64,000 nt of DNA, from the NCBI RefSeq assembly GCF_016613415.1, contig NZ_JACWCT010000072.1:43274-107273 (forward strand), read 5' to 3'. The notes beneath the pieces are model-generated. The model was not told where the DNA came from. It was given only the letters and a program-made list of their open reading frames with translations, and did not search any database. Each line of letters begins with the position of its first letter. Position 1 is the first letter of the stretch. The position numbers were made by a program, and so were the translations under genes. This DNA is from Methylobacterium ajmalii. GTDB lineage: Bacteria > Pseudomonadota > Alphaproteobacteria > Rhizobiales > Beijerinckiaceae. Shown here piece by piece: positions 1 through 8,274 of the stretch.

Positions 1-40
1 CGCCTGAGCCAACGGGCGCGCGGGTCACCGCGGCGCGCGC

Positions 41-64
41 GAGGCCGGGCCTCGGCCCGGCCTC
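41..64. terminator. stem-loop downstream of the polyprenyl synthase gene
   Basis: A perfect 10-bp stem (GAGGCCGGGC paired with GCCCGGCCTC) closes a 4-base loop, about 20 bases past the stop of the minus-strand polyprenyl synthase gene. There is no T-run on either side, so it could end or stabilise the transcript but is not a textbook intrinsic terminator. The first 82 bases of the window hold no supported gene. Confidence 0.4.
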
Positions 65-82
65 GCCGTCGAACGGCCGGTG

Positions 83-781
83 TCACGCCGCCGCCGGCAG
101 CCCGCCGAAGCGGCGCTGGCGCGCGCGGAACGCGGTCATCGCCGCGGCGAGTTCCGCCTCGCCGAAATCCGGCCAGGCGCAGGGCGTGAAGTGCAGCTCG
201 GCATAGGCGCTCTCCCACAGCAGGAAGTCGGACAGGCGCTGCTCGCCGCTGGTGCGGATCACGAGGTCGACCGCCGGGGCGCCGTCGCCGGTGACGAGGC
301 GGTCGAACGCCTCGCGGGTGATGGCGGGGTCCGCGGCGCGGGCGGCGGAGAGGATCGCGTCCCGGGCCGAGTAGTCGAGGGCGATGCGCAGGTGCAGGCC
401 GGCCCCGTCGTGGGTCGCGGCCTCGGCGGCCGCGATGGCCTCCGCCAGGCCGCCGGGCAGGCGGTCGCGCCGGCCGATCACCGTGAGGCGCACGCCGTCG
501 CGGCGCAGGACCTCGACCTCGCGGGCGAGGTAGAGGCGAAGCAGGCCCATCAGCCCCGCCACCTCGGCGGCCGGGCGGCGCCAATTGTCGGCGGAGAAGG
601 CGTAGAGCGTCAGCGTGCCGATGCCCTGGCCGGGCGCGGCCCGCGCCACCCGCCGCACCGTGCCGACCCCGGCCTCGTGCCCGACGCAACGGGGCAGGCC
701 GCGGCGTTCCGCCCATCGACCGTTGCCGTCCATGATCAGGCCGACATGGAGCTTGTCTTGGTGAAGCGAACCGCTTTGCAT
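83..781 (-). CDS. uppS: cis-prenyltransferase, undecaprenyl diphosphate synthase family
   Basis: A protein of 232 residues predicted to extend farnesyl diphosphate with isopentenyl diphosphate into a cis-polyprenyl diphosphate (lipid carrier or related product). The family signatures are all visible: [12 protein letters not shown] with catalytic Asp18, [13 protein letters not shown] near residue 60, and the C-terminal [19 protein letters not shown] followed by FTPCAWPDF. It is about 20 residues shorter than the E. coli enzyme. The ATG at 781 is preferred because GGAG lies about 8 bases upstream; an in-frame TTG at 799 is possible. It is the last gene of a three-gene operon with a winged-helix regulator and a membrane protein, not in the usual frr-uppS-cdsA setting, so it may be a second, regulated paralogue. 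Its start codon lies inside a 15-bp palindrome. Confidence 0.9.
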   Translation of the reverse strand: MQSGSLHQDKLHVGLIMDGNGRWAERRGLPRCVGHEAGVGTVRRVARAAPGQGIGTLTLYAFSADNWRRPAAEVAGLMGLLRLYLAREVEVLRRDGVRLTVIGRRDRLPGGLAEAIAAAEAATHDGAGLHLRIALDYSARDAILSAARAADPAITREAFDRLVTGDGAPAVDLVIRTSGEQRLSDFLLWESAYAELHFTPCAWPDFGEAELAAAMTAFRARQRRFGGLPAAA

Positions 782-789
782 TGCAAAGT
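774..789. promoter_or_regulatory. palindromic operator overlapping the polyprenyl synthase start
   Basis: CTTTGCA-T-TGCAAAG is a perfect 15-bp palindrome; on the minus strand the flanking base gives ACTTTGCAATGCAAAGC. It covers the ATG at 781 and lies in the 33-bp gap after the regulator gene. The same ACTTTGCA half-sites recur at 1800-1833, in front of the operon. Two related sites flanking the regulator gene suggest it binds here; that is inference. Confidence 0.6.
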
Positions 790-814
790 CTCCGGGCAAA
801 AAAGGGAAGGGAGG

Positions 815-1174
815 TCAGGCGGGAAGGGGCTCGGGGCCGCGATCGCCCTGCCTGGCCGCCTCGGCGGCATCGCGGACCACGCGCTCCAGCACCGCGAGGT
901 ACGCGACGAAGCGCTGCCGCCCGGCGGGGGTGAGGCGGCAGGTGGTGAGCGGGCGCCGTCCCTCGTAGCCCTTGTGGATCTCGACGAGCCCGGCCTCCTC
1001 CAGCACGCCGAGATGGCGGCTGAGATTGCCGTCGGTCAGGCCGCAGAGCTGCTTGAGGTCGGAGAAGGCGAGGGGCTTCGGGTGGGCGGCGAGCGAGGTG
1101 AGCAGGCTGAGCCGCGCCCGCTCGTGCAGCACCCGGTCGAGCCCGTCATAAGCGTAGGGAGCGGGCTCACTCAT
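815..1174 (-). CDS. winged-helix (ArsR/MarR-like) transcriptional regulator
   Basis: A 119-residue single-domain DNA-binding protein of the winged-helix type described by Pfam HTH_34. After the leader, residues about 10-75 form the HTH and wing: ARLSLLTSLAAH, then FSDLKQLCGLTDGNLSRHLGVLEEAGLVEI, then KGYEGRRPLTTCRLTPAGRQRF as wing and beta strand. No cysteine or histidine cluster for metal sensing is visible. The ATG at 1174 is preceded by GGGAGG. Its start overlaps the stop of the upstream membrane-protein gene by 8 bases, so the two are translationally coupled. Likely autoregulatory, binding the ACTTTGCA palindromes on both sides of the operon (inference). Confidence 0.88.
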   Translation of the reverse strand: MSEPAPYAYDGLDRVLHERARLSLLTSLAAHPKPLAFSDLKQLCGLTDGNLSRHLGVLEEAGLVEIHKGYEGRRPLTTCRLTPAGRQRFVAYLAVLERVVRDAAEAARQGDRGPEPLPA

Positions 1175-1790
1175 GGTCGCCTCCCGGGGCGCGATGGAGG
1201 ATGAGGGCGAGCAGCCCCTGGCCGAGGGCGAAGGGCAGGCCCATGGTCCAGGGCGACAGCGCATGCCCCTCGACCGAGGCCGCGATGGTGCCGAGCCCGG
1301 CGACCACGTACCAGCCCGCCGCCAGGGCGACCGGCCGCGGCAGGGCGCGCAGGGAGGCGAACAGCCCGAGGCCGACCAGCACCTGCCACAGGCCCGGCAG
1401 CAGCCACAGGCTCTCGGGGGCGAGGCGCGCCAGGACCAGGAGCAGCAGCGCCCCGGCGGCGCCCGCGGGCAGGAAGGCCTCGACCGCGTTGAGGATCATC
1501 GCGTCGGCCAGGCCGGAATGGTGCCGGCGGCTGCGCGCCAGCATCTCGGCCCCGATCGAGACGATCGCGACGGCGATCCAGCCGGCCAGGAAGGTCAGCG
1601 GCCGGCCGGTCGGGTCGTCGAGGAGGGCGGCCTGCGCGACCGTGGCGGCGAGCGCCAGGGCGCCGGTCGCCGCCAAAGCGGTCGGGCCGTAGCCCTGGAA
1701 GGCGGTGCCGGCGGCGACCTGGCTGCGGATCGCCGTGATGTCGGCCAGCACCCGGTCGAGGTCAGCCCTGTCGAGGTCGCGCATCGGCAT
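1167..1790 (-). CDS. multi-pass membrane protein, co-operonic with winged-helix regulator
   Basis: A 207-residue protein. The first 33 residues are charged and cytoplasmic-looking (LDRADLDRVLADITAIRSQVA), followed by about five or six hydrophobic segments rich in Ala, Leu and Gly (roughly residues 38-58, 66-86, 103-125, 130-147, 153-171, 180-200). I do not recognise a catalytic motif. Genes of this type are often found next to small winged-helix regulators, where they are annotated only as hypothetical. ATG codons at 1790 and 1784 are both possible; neither has a clear ribosome binding site. The promoter region carries the ACTTTGCA repeats. Confidence 0.75.
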   Translation of the reverse strand: MPMRDLDRADLDRVLADITAIRSQVAAGTAFQGYGPTALAATGALALAATVAQAALLDDPTGRPLTFLAGWIAVAIVSIGAEMLARSRRHHSGLADAMILNAVEAFLPAGAAGALLLLVLARLAPESLWLLPGLWQVLVGLGLFASLRALPRPVALAAGWYVVAGLGTIAASVEGHALSPWTMGLPFALGQGLLALILHRAPGGDHE

Positions 1791-1799
1791 CCCGCATCA

Positions 1800-1833
1800 A
1801 CTTTCCGATGCAAAGTACGCCGATGTGCAAAGT
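1800..1833. promoter_or_regulatory. ACTTTGCA inverted and direct half-sites upstream of the operon
   Basis: Read on the minus strand, ACTTTGCA at 1833-1826 is followed by ACTTTGCATCGGAAAGT at 1816-1800, an imperfect 17-bp palindrome with perfect ACTTT/AAAGT ends. The inner edge is only about 10 bases from the first possible start codon at 1790, as expected for a repressor site over a promoter. The motif matches the palindrome at 774-789. Confidence 0.6.
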
Positions 1834-1878
1834 CGCGCAAGCGGGATCGGGCGGCGCTCCGCGCCGCCCGTCCGGGTC

Positions 1879-3117
1879 TCAGCGGTTGGCGCGCGCCAGG
1901 GCGGCGTGGAGCAGGAGGTTCACGCCCGGCAGGGTCGGCTCCAGGGAGATATCCTCGGCCTCGTTGTGGGTGATGCCGTCCCGGCACGGGGTGAAGATCA
2001 TGCAGGCGGGGGCGACCCGGGCGACGTGGTAGGCGTCGTGGCCGGCCTGGGAGCGCAGGTCCATGGTCGGGATGCCGAGGCGTTCCGCGGTCTCGCGCAG
2101 GGTGCCGATCAGGCCGTCGTCGAAGGAGAAGACCCCGAACCCCCATTCCTCGGCGATGGAGATCTGCGTGAGCGAGCGGGCGGCGCAGTCGGGCAGGGCG
2201 GCGCGCAAGGACGCCTTCATGGTCTCGAGGGTCTCGAGCTCGGGCGCCCGCATGTCGATGAAGAGCTCGGCGTATTCCGAGAGCGTCCCGGGGAGGTTCG
2301 GCACCAGGTCGAGCCGGGCGGCGGTGGCCTTGGCGTCGGTGTCGGCATGGGCCCAGCCGATGTCGTTGACCGCCACCGCCACCATGGCGGCGCCGACGAG
2401 CGCGTTGTGGCGCTCGCCCATCGGGGTCGGTCCGGTATGTGCGGTGGCGCCCTCGACGGCGATGCGCATGCCGCAGCTCGGATAGCCGCCGGTGACGATG
2501 CCGACCGGCACGCCGGCCCGGTCGAGGGCCGGGCCCTGCTCGATATGCAGCTCGAAATAGGCGTCGATGGTGCGTCCGCCGACGGGTTCCGGCCCGCGAT
2601 AGCCGATGCCGTCGAGGGCGTCGCCGAAGCGGATGCCGTCGCGGTCGCGCCGGTTCTCGACCCAGTCCGGCGTCGCCTGGCCGGACCAGGCGAGCGAGCA
2701 CAGCATCGGCGGCGAGAACCGCGCGCCCTCCTCGTTGGTCCAGTTCACCACCTCGATCGTGCGCTTCGTGGCGATGCCGAGGTCGTCGAGGGTGCGCAGG
2801 ACCTCCAGCCCCGCGAGCACGCCGAGGATGCCGTCGAAGCGACCGCCGGCCCATTGCGTGTCGAGGTGGCTGCCGATCACCACCGGAGGCAGGTCGGGCT
2901 CGGAGCCCGCCCGCCGCAGCACCATGTTGCCGAGCCCGTCGACGGTGAGCGGGTAGCCGCCCTCCGCGGCCCAGCTTCTGAGCTGGTCGCGCACCAGCCG
3001 GTCGGGCTCGGTCAGGGTGAGGCGCCGCAGGCCGCCCCGGGGTCCGGTGCCGATGCCGGCCGACACCATCAGGGTGTCCCACAGCCGGTTGCCGTTCACG
3101 GAGAGGTTGGTGGTCAT
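1879..3117 (-). CDS. M20-family Zn-dependent amidohydrolase (N-carbamoyl-L-amino acid hydrolase / allantoate amidohydrolase type)
   Basis: A 412-residue metallo-amidase of the HyuC/AllC/ureidoglycolate amidohydrolase group. These enzymes hydrolyse N-carbamoyl or ureido groups of amino acids and purine breakdown products. Metal ligands are visible: GSHLDTQ (His84, Asp86), GRFDGILGV (Asp95), WTNEEGARF (Glu129, Glu130) and the late GHDAYHVAR and THNEAED segments. Between them lies the lid/dimerisation domain beginning near residue 210. The ATG at 3117 has GAGG 8 bases upstream. The exact substrate cannot be told from sequence: allantoate, ureidoglycolate and N-carbamoyl-beta-alanine are all possible. 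It stands alone, with no hydantoinase neighbour. Confidence 0.88.
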   Translation of the reverse strand: MTTNLSVNGNRLWDTLMVSAGIGTGPRGGLRRLTLTEPDRLVRDQLRSWAAEGGYPLTVDGLGNMVLRRAGSEPDLPPVVIGSHLDTQWAGGRFDGILGVLAGLEVLRTLDDLGIATKRTIEVVNWTNEEGARFSPPMLCSLAWSGQATPDWVENRRDRDGIRFGDALDGIGYRGPEPVGGRTIDAYFELHIEQGPALDRAGVPVGIVTGGYPSCGMRIAVEGATAHTGPTPMGERHNALVGAAMVAVAVNDIGWAHADTDAKATAARLDLVPNLPGTLSEYAELFIDMRAPELETLETMKASLRAALPDCAARSLTQISIAEEWGFGVFSFDDGLIGTLRETAERLGIPTMDLRSQAGHDAYHVARVAPACMIFTPCRDGITHNEAEDISLEPTLPGVNLLLHAALARANR

Positions 3118-3219
3118 CGCGGGCCTCACGCTACGCGTCGGGGAAGATGCGTGCGCCAGGATGCGAGGGCCGTGCCCGGCGGACAAGCGCCGGGCGCAAG
3201 GGGGGTGTGCGGGAGCGCC

Positions 3220-4170
3220 CTATCCCAGCCGCGCCCGCGCCGCGGCGTATTCCGCCTTCAGCCGGTCGATAACCACGGCGGTGGCGGGCGCGTCGTCGAT
3301 GGTGCCGACGCCCTGGCCGGCACCCCAGATGTCGCGCCAGGCCTTGGTGGTGCCCGAGCCGAAGTTCATCTTGGTCTTGTCGACCTCCGGCAGGGCGTTG
3401 GGATCGAGGCCGGCGGCGGTCACGCTGGGCTTGAGGTAGTTGCCCGGCACGCCGGTGAAGTAGGGGGTGTACATCACGTCGGCGGCGGTCGTGCCGACGA
3501 TCATCTCCTTGTAGGCCGGCGCGGCGTTGGCCTCCTGCGTGGCGATGAAGCGGGTGCCCATGTAGGCCAGGTCCGCGCCCATCGCCTGGGCGGCCAGGAT
3601 CGCGTCGCCGGTGCTGATGGCGCCCGACAGGATCAGCGGTCCCTTGAAGAAGCGCCGCACCTCGCTCACCAGCGCGAAGGGCGAGAGCGTGCCGGCATGC
3701 CCCCCGGCCCCGGCGCAGACCAGGATCAGCCCGTCGACGCCGGCCTCCAGCGCCTTCTCGGCGTGGCGCACCGTGGTCACGTCGTGGAAGACGACGCCGC
3801 CCCAGCCGTGCACGGCCGAGACCACCGCGTCGGGCGCGCGCAAAGACGTGATGATGATCGGCACCCGGTGCTTGCCGCAGACCATGAGGTCGTGCTCGAG
3901 CCGGTCGTTCGAGGCGTGGACGATCTGGTTGACGGCGTAGGGCGCGACGATCCGCTCCGGGTCGGCGGCCTTGGCCTCGGCCAGCGCCGCGTCGATCCGG
4001 GTCAGCCACTCGTCCAGCGCCTCCTTCGGCCGGGCGTTGAGGGCCGGGAACGAGCCGACGATGCCGTTGACGCACTGGGCGATGACCAGCTCCGGCCCCG
4101 AGACGATGAACATCGGCGAGGCGATCACCGGCAGGGCGAGGGCGTGGCGGAGGCTGTCGGGCAGGGACAT
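3220..4170 (-). CDS. nitronate monooxygenase family flavoprotein
   Basis: A 316-residue FMN-dependent TIM-barrel enzyme of the 2-nitropropane dioxygenase/nitronate monooxygenase family, which oxidises alkyl nitronates; many members have unknown substrates. Visible family features are the start SLPDSLRHALALPVIASPM, FPALNARP, the FMN-phosphate loop LVCAGAGGHAGT with the catalytic-region histidine, and LSGAISTGDAILAAQAMGADLAYMGTRF. I choose ATG 4170 because family members begin with MSLPDSL and GGGAG lies upstream; an in-frame ATG at 4224 would add 18 low-complexity residues and lacks a binding site. It is divergent from the acetyltransferase gene at 4294. Confidence 0.9.
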   Translation of the reverse strand: MSLPDSLRHALALPVIASPMFIVSGPELVIAQCVNGIVGSFPALNARPKEALDEWLTRIDAALAEAKAADPERIVAPYAVNQIVHASNDRLEHDLMVCGKHRVPIIITSLRAPDAVVSAVHGWGGVVFHDVTTVRHAEKALEAGVDGLILVCAGAGGHAGTLSPFALVSEVRRFFKGPLILSGAISTGDAILAAQAMGADLAYMGTRFIATQEANAAPAYKEMIVGTTAADVMYTPYFTGVPGNYLKPSVTAAGLDPNALPEVDKTKMNFGSGTTKAWRDIWGAGQGVGTIDDAPATAVVIDRLKAEYAAARARLG

Positions 4171-4293
4171 CGGCGGCGTGGCTCCCGGGGAACTCGTTGG
4201 AGAGGTCTCGTTGGGCTCCGGCATCGCACCAGGTCCGGGTCGTGGTCAACGGGAGGCTTGACGGGACCCCGAGCCGTCGGACTCCCTCGGGCG

Positions 4294-4848
4294 ATGCACG
4301 CGATCGCGATCCGCCGCCTTCGGGCCGCCGACGGCCCGGCCTTCCGCTCGTTGCGCCTGGAGGCGCTGGAACGGCACCCCGCCTCGTTCGGCACCGCCCT
4401 AGGGGACGTCGCCGGACATGGACCGGACTGGTTCGGGGCGCGGCTGGAGCAGCACCTCACCCTCGGGGCGGTCCGGGGCGAGGTGCTGCTGGGCACCGCC
4501 ACCCTGGTGCTGCAGGAGGGCGCGAAGCTGCGGCACAAGGGCGACGTGACGGGGGTCTACGTCCGGGACGAGGCGCGGGGGCTGGGCCTGGGCGCCGCGC
4601 TCCTTAATCGGCTCATCGCGGAGGCCCGCCCGCGGGTCGAGGCCCTGCGCCTGACCGTCGAGGCCGAAAACCGCGCGGCCCTGCGGCTCTACGAGGGGCT
4701 GGGCTTTCGCCCCTACGGCTGCGAGCGCCGGGCCCTGAAGATCGGGGACCGCTACCACGACGAGGTGCTGATGGAACTCGTCCTCGCGGCCGATCCCGCG
4801 TTAGAACCACTCGACGCCCATCACCAGGAGAGCCCGCGTGGTGCTTGA
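4294..4848 (+). CDS. GNAT family N-acetyltransferase
   Basis: A 184-residue acetyl-CoA-dependent N-acetyltransferase. The fold is recognisable from IRRLRAADGPAFRSLRLEAL at the N-terminus, the beta4 strand KGDVTGVYVRDEARGLGLGAALL that holds the acetyl-CoA pyrophosphate loop (RGLGLG), and the C-terminal ENRAALRLYEGLGFRPYGCE motif common in RimI-like members. The substrate is unknown. The stop codon overlaps the GTG start of the following serine hydrolase by 11 bases, so the two genes form a coupled pair. Confidence 0.88.
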   Translation: MHAIAIRRLRAADGPAFRSLRLEALERHPASFGTALGDVAGHGPDWFGARLEQHLTLGAVRGEVLLGTATLVLQEGAKLRHKGDVTGVYVRDEARGLGLGAALLNRLIAEARPRVEALRLTVEAENRAALRLYEGLGFRPYGCERRALKIGDRYHDEVLMELVLAADPALEPLDAHHQESPRGA

Positions 4849-6058
4849 GATCGGAACCCCGGAGGCAGTCGGCCTCTCGTCGGAGCGGCTGGGCCGGATC
4901 GTCCCGTGGATGCGGGGCTACGTCGAGGCCGGCAAGCTGCCGGGCCTGTCGGTGACGGTGGCCCGGCGCGGCCAGGTGGTGTTTTCCCACCAGGAGGGCC
5001 TGCGCGACCTCGCCCGCGGCCTGCCGATGGAGGCCGACACCATCGTGCGCATCTACTCGATGACGAAGCCGCTGACCTCGGTGGCGATCCTGATGCTGTA
5101 CGAGGAGGGCCTGTTTCAGCTCGACGATCCCATCACCCGCTTCCTGCCGGAGTTCCGGGACATGCGGGTGCTCGTCGGCGGCAGCCGGGCGAAGCCCGAG
5201 ACGGTGCCGGCGGAGCGCGACATCACGTTCCGCGATCTCCTGACCCACACGTCGGGTCTCAGCTACGGCTTCATGGACGCGACGCTGGTCGACCGGATGT
5301 ACCGGGAGGAGGGGGTCGACTTCCAGACCGCCGAGACCTCGCTCGCCGCGGTGGTGGGGAAGGCCGCGAGCCTGCCGCTCCTCGCCCAGCCGGGGGCGGA
5401 GTGGAACTACAGCATCGCCACCGACGTGCTCGGCCACCTCGTGGCGGTGATCTCGGGAAAATCCTTCGACGACTTCCTGCGCGAGCGGATCATCCGGCCG
5501 CTCGGCATGGTCGACACCGACTTCCACGTGCCCGCGGAGAAGATCTCCCGCTTCGCCTCGAACTACGCGCTCGGCGAGGGCGGCCGGCTGACCCTGATCG
5601 ACGATGCCCGCGAGGGCCGCTACGCCCGGCCCCGCACGGTGCCGTCGGGCGGCGGCGGCCTCGTCGCGACGGCGGCCGACTACGCCCGGTTCTGCCGCTT
5701 CGTCCTGGGTGGGGGCGAGCTCGACGGCGTGCGGCTTCTCGGCGCCAAGACCGTCGAGTTGATGACGGCCAACCACCTGCGCGGCGACCTCGCCGATATG
5801 GGCCAGCCGCGTTTTTCGGAGTCGAGCTACAGCGGCATCGGCTTCGGGCTCGGCTTCTCGGTGATGCTCGATCCGGCCAGGGCCCAGATCCTCGGCACCT
5901 CGGGCGAGGTCGCCTGGGGCGGGGCGGCCTCGACGGCGTTCTGGATCGACCCCGCCGAGGACCTGTTCGTGATCATGCTGACGCAGCTCATGCCGTCCTC
6001 GACCTGGCCGATCCGGCGCGAGCTGCGGGTGCTGACCTACGCGGCGATCACCGGGTGA
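4838..6058 (+). CDS. beta-lactamase-fold serine hydrolase (EstB-like esterase)
   Basis: A 406-residue member of the penicillin-binding-protein/class C beta-lactamase family, without a signal peptide, so probably a cytoplasmic esterase or amidase rather than a resistance enzyme. The catalytic SxxK is Ser74-Met-Thr-Lys77; the second box is Tyr191-Ser-Ile, where beta-lactamases have YxN; the third box is Trp360-Gly-Gly, as in EstB-type esterases instead of KTG. The GTG at 4838 is favoured because AGGAG lies 7 bases upstream. It overlaps the acetyltransferase gene, implying joint translation. The substrate is unknown. Confidence 0.88.
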   Translation: MVLEIGTPEAVGLSSERLGRIVPWMRGYVEAGKLPGLSVTVARRGQVVFSHQEGLRDLARGLPMEADTIVRIYSMTKPLTSVAILMLYEEGLFQLDDPITRFLPEFRDMRVLVGGSRAKPETVPAERDITFRDLLTHTSGLSYGFMDATLVDRMYREEGVDFQTAETSLAAVVGKAASLPLLAQPGAEWNYSIATDVLGHLVAVISGKSFDDFLRERIIRPLGMVDTDFHVPAEKISRFASNYALGEGGRLTLIDDAREGRYARPRTVPSGGGGLVATAADYARFCRFVLGGGELDGVRLLGAKTVELMTANHLRGDLADMGQPRFSESSYSGIGFGLGFSVMLDPARAQILGTSGEVAWGGAASTAFWIDPAEDLFVIMLTQLMPSSTWPIRRELRVLTYAAITG

Positions 6059-6074
6059 TCGCGGCGCCGGGGCG

Positions 6075-6863
6075 TCACCCCACCGCCCGGCGGTAGAGGT
6101 GCCAGGTGGCGTGGCCGAGCACCGGCAGCACCACCGCCAGCCCGACGAACAGCGACACCATGCCCAGCACGAGCATCCCGGCCACGATCGCGCCCCAGGC
6201 GAGCATCGGGCCGGGATTCTCGCGCATCAGCGCCAGCGAGGTCTCGATCGCGGTGCCGGCCTCCACGTCCTTGTCGATGATGAGCGGGATCGAGACGGCG
6301 CTGACCGCGAGCGCCAGGAGCGAGAAGGCGCCGCCGACGAGGTTGCCGGCGAGGATCAGCGTCCAGCCCCGGGGCGTGGTCAGCACGTCGCCGAGGAAGG
6401 CGGAGACCGACGGCTCGGTCACCCCGCCGTAGAGCGACCAATAGAGCCCCATGGCGGCGCAGAGCCAGGCCGCGAAGATCAGCGCCAGCACCACGCCGAC
6501 CGCCATCACCGCCCGGGCCGAACGCCCGTGGAGCGGCGCGAAGGCATCGGTCCAGGCGGCGGGCAGGCCCCATTCCCGGCGCCGGCTCAGCTCGTAGAGG
6601 CCGAGCGCCGCGAACGGCCCGATCAGCGCGAAGCCGGCGGCGAGCGGAAACAGGATCGGGATCAGGTTCTGCTCGAAGGTCGCCGCCGCGACGAGCACGC
6701 CGGCGATCGGATAGATCAGCACCACGAACAGGACGTGGGTCGGCATCGCCAAGAAATCGTCGACGCCGCGCGACAGGGCGGCCTTGAGATCCTGAACGCC
6801 GATCCGCCGCACGGCGGGGCGGGCGGCGGTAAAGCCGTGGGAGAGGGGGAACGAACTCGACAT
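6075..6863 (-). CDS. DUF2189 integral membrane protein
   Basis: A 262-residue protein of the DUF2189 family (COG5473). A cytoplasmic N-terminal stretch containing VRRIGVQDLKAALSRGVDDFLAMP, a hallmark of this family, is followed by about six membrane segments (residues near 45-65, 72-92, 120-140, 165-188, 210-230, 232-250). Function is unknown for the whole family; no catalytic residues stand out. The ATG at 6863 has GGAGG 7 bases upstream, so the longer in-frame start at 6887 is unlikely. It is convergent with the serine hydrolase, 16 bp apart. Confidence 0.85.
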   Translation of the reverse strand: MSSSFPLSHGFTAARPAVRRIGVQDLKAALSRGVDDFLAMPTHVLFVVLIYPIAGVLVAAATFEQNLIPILFPLAAGFALIGPFAALGLYELSRRREWGLPAAWTDAFAPLHGRSARAVMAVGVVLALIFAAWLCAAMGLYWSLYGGVTEPSVSAFLGDVLTTPRGWTLILAGNLVGGAFSLLALAVSAVSIPLIIDKDVEAGTAIETSLALMRENPGPMLAWGAIVAGMLVLGMVSLFVGLAVVLPVLGHATWHLYRRAVG

Positions 6864-7110
6864 CGCGTGTCCTCCGGGGGAGGGCACCCGCGACGGGAAA
6901 GGCCGGGCCGCGTTCGGGCCGTCGTGTCGGCGGTCCTTCAGGCGCCCGGTCCGGCCCGCGGGGGCGCCGGATGGATCGGTCGCATCAAGACTGGACTACT
7001 CGTACCGGGCGGACGACATCCGCCGCGTCGCCCGACGGTAGCGCGGGCGCGGGCCGGACGCCAAGGCGGGACCGCACACGATCGCGCGACGGGCCCCGGA
7101 ACGGGCCCGC

Positions 7111-7467
7111 TCACCCGGGATGGGCCAGGATGTTGACGAGCCGCCCGAACGGGTCGCGGACGTAGAACCGCCGCACGCCCCACGGCTCGTCCACGGGGCC
7201 GTACTCGATCGGAAGGCCGGCGTCCGTCGCGCGCCGGAGCACGGCCTCCAGGTCGTCGACTTCGACCGAGAGGTCGGGAACCGGCGTCCCCGATCCGCCC
7301 TCGCAGGCCACGCTGACCTGCGGCGGCGCCGACGCGCCCGAGGCCGCGAAGGTCTGGATCCAGCCGTGATCCATGACCAGGTCGAGGCCGAGCACCCCTT
7401 CGTAGAAGCCCCGCGCCGCATCGAGCCGCGTCGCCGGGATGTTGGTCACGATACGCCTCACGGCCAT
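7111..7467 (-). CDS. VOC family (glyoxalase/bleomycin-resistance fold) protein
   Basis: A 118-residue single VOC domain: VRRIVTNIPATRLDAARGFYEGVLGLDLVMDHGWIQTFAA in the first beta-alpha-beta-beta-beta unit and the second unit ending EPWGVRRFYVRDPFGRLVNILAHP. The C-terminal FYVRDPFGRLVNI is the typical DP-x-G-x-x-h-x-h pattern. It could be a lyase, dioxygenase or binding protein; metal ligands cannot be assigned safely. The ATG at 7467 with GGGAG upstream is preferred. The 6864-7110 stretch upstream of DUF2189 and downstream of this gene is GC-rich and shows nothing else. Confidence 0.85.
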   Translation of the reverse strand: MAVRRIVTNIPATRLDAARGFYEGVLGLDLVMDHGWIQTFAASGASAPPQVSVACEGGSGTPVPDLSVEVDDLEAVLRRATDAGLPIEYGPVDEPWGVRRFYVRDPFGRLVNILAHPG

Positions 7468-7622
7468 GGCCCGCTCCCTCGTCGCGTCGCATCGGAGCCC
7501 GAACGCCCCTGCCTGTCGAGGCCGCGTCCGCCGGCCGATTCCGGTGCGCCCCGCCCCGGGGTGCACCACCGCCCGCTTCCACGCTACAAGGATCGCGACC
7601 CGTTCCTCATCCAAGGCCGACC

Positions 7623-8264
7623 ATGCCGAGCACGCCCCGCGCCGCGATCATCCCGGTCACCCCGTTCCAGCAGAATTGCACCCTGCTGTGGTGCGAGGCG
7701 ACGAAGCGGGCCGCGGTGGTCGATCCGGGCGGCGACCTCGACCGGATCCGCGCGGCGATCGCCAAGGCCGGCGTCACGGTCGAGAAGATCCTGCTCACCC
7801 ACGGCCACATCGATCACGCCGGCGGGGCGGCGGACCTGCGCGACGCGCTGGGCGTGCCGGTCGAGGGACCCCACCGCGCCGACAAGCCGCTCCTCGACAG
7901 CCTGCCCGAGACCGGGGCGGCCTACGGCATCGACGGCGCCAAGGTGATCACCCCCGACCGCTGGCTGTCCGAGGGCGACACGGTGACGGTGGGCGAACTC
8001 ACCTTCGACGTGCTGCACTGCCCCGGCCATTCCCCGGGCAGCGTCGTGCTGGTGAGCCGGGACGCCCGCTTCGCCCAGGTCGGCGACGTGCTGTTTCGCG
8101 GCTCGGTCGGCCGCACCGACCTGCCGGGGGGCGACCACGCCGCCCTGATCGCGTCGATCAAGGAGAAGCTGCTGCCGCTCGGCGACGACGTCGCCTTCAT
8201 CCCCGGCCACGGCCCGACGAGCACGATCGGCCAGGAGCGGCTGTCGAACCCCTTCCTGCGATAG
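7623..8264 (+). CDS. metallo-beta-lactamase-fold hydrolase (glyoxalase II-like)
   Basis: A 213-residue MBL-fold protein of the YcbL/glyoxalase II-like group, which hydrolyse thioesters such as S-lactoylglutathione or related compounds. The Zn site motif THGHIDHAGG (HxHxDH) lies near residues 59-68, the next ligand in HCPGHSPGS near 137, then Asp in AQVGDVLF near 160 and the final His in FIPGHGPTS near 198. It is followed after 10 bp by an aldo/keto reductase, so the pair may act together on reactive aldehydes (inference). Confidence 0.88.
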   Translation: MPSTPRAAIIPVTPFQQNCTLLWCEATKRAAVVDPGGDLDRIRAAIAKAGVTVEKILLTHGHIDHAGGAADLRDALGVPVEGPHRADKPLLDSLPETGAAYGIDGAKVITPDRWLSEGDTVTVGELTFDVLHCPGHSPGSVVLVSRDARFAQVGDVLFRGSVGRTDLPGGDHAALIASIKEKLLPLGDDVAFIPGHGPTSTIGQERLSNPFLR

Positions 8265-8274
8265 GAGCCCCCTG

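Noticed and set aside
1705..4848. A 1047-codon open frame on the plus strand.
   Set aside because: Most of it is the antisense of the amidohydrolase and nitronate monooxygenase genes; composition is Arg/Gly/Ala/His-rich. Only the last 184 codons (the acetyltransferase from 4294) are real.
4838..6058. Antibiotic resistance beta-lactamase.
   Set aside because: SxxK is present, but there is no signal peptide, the second box is YSI and the third is WGG, which point to an EstB-like esterase.
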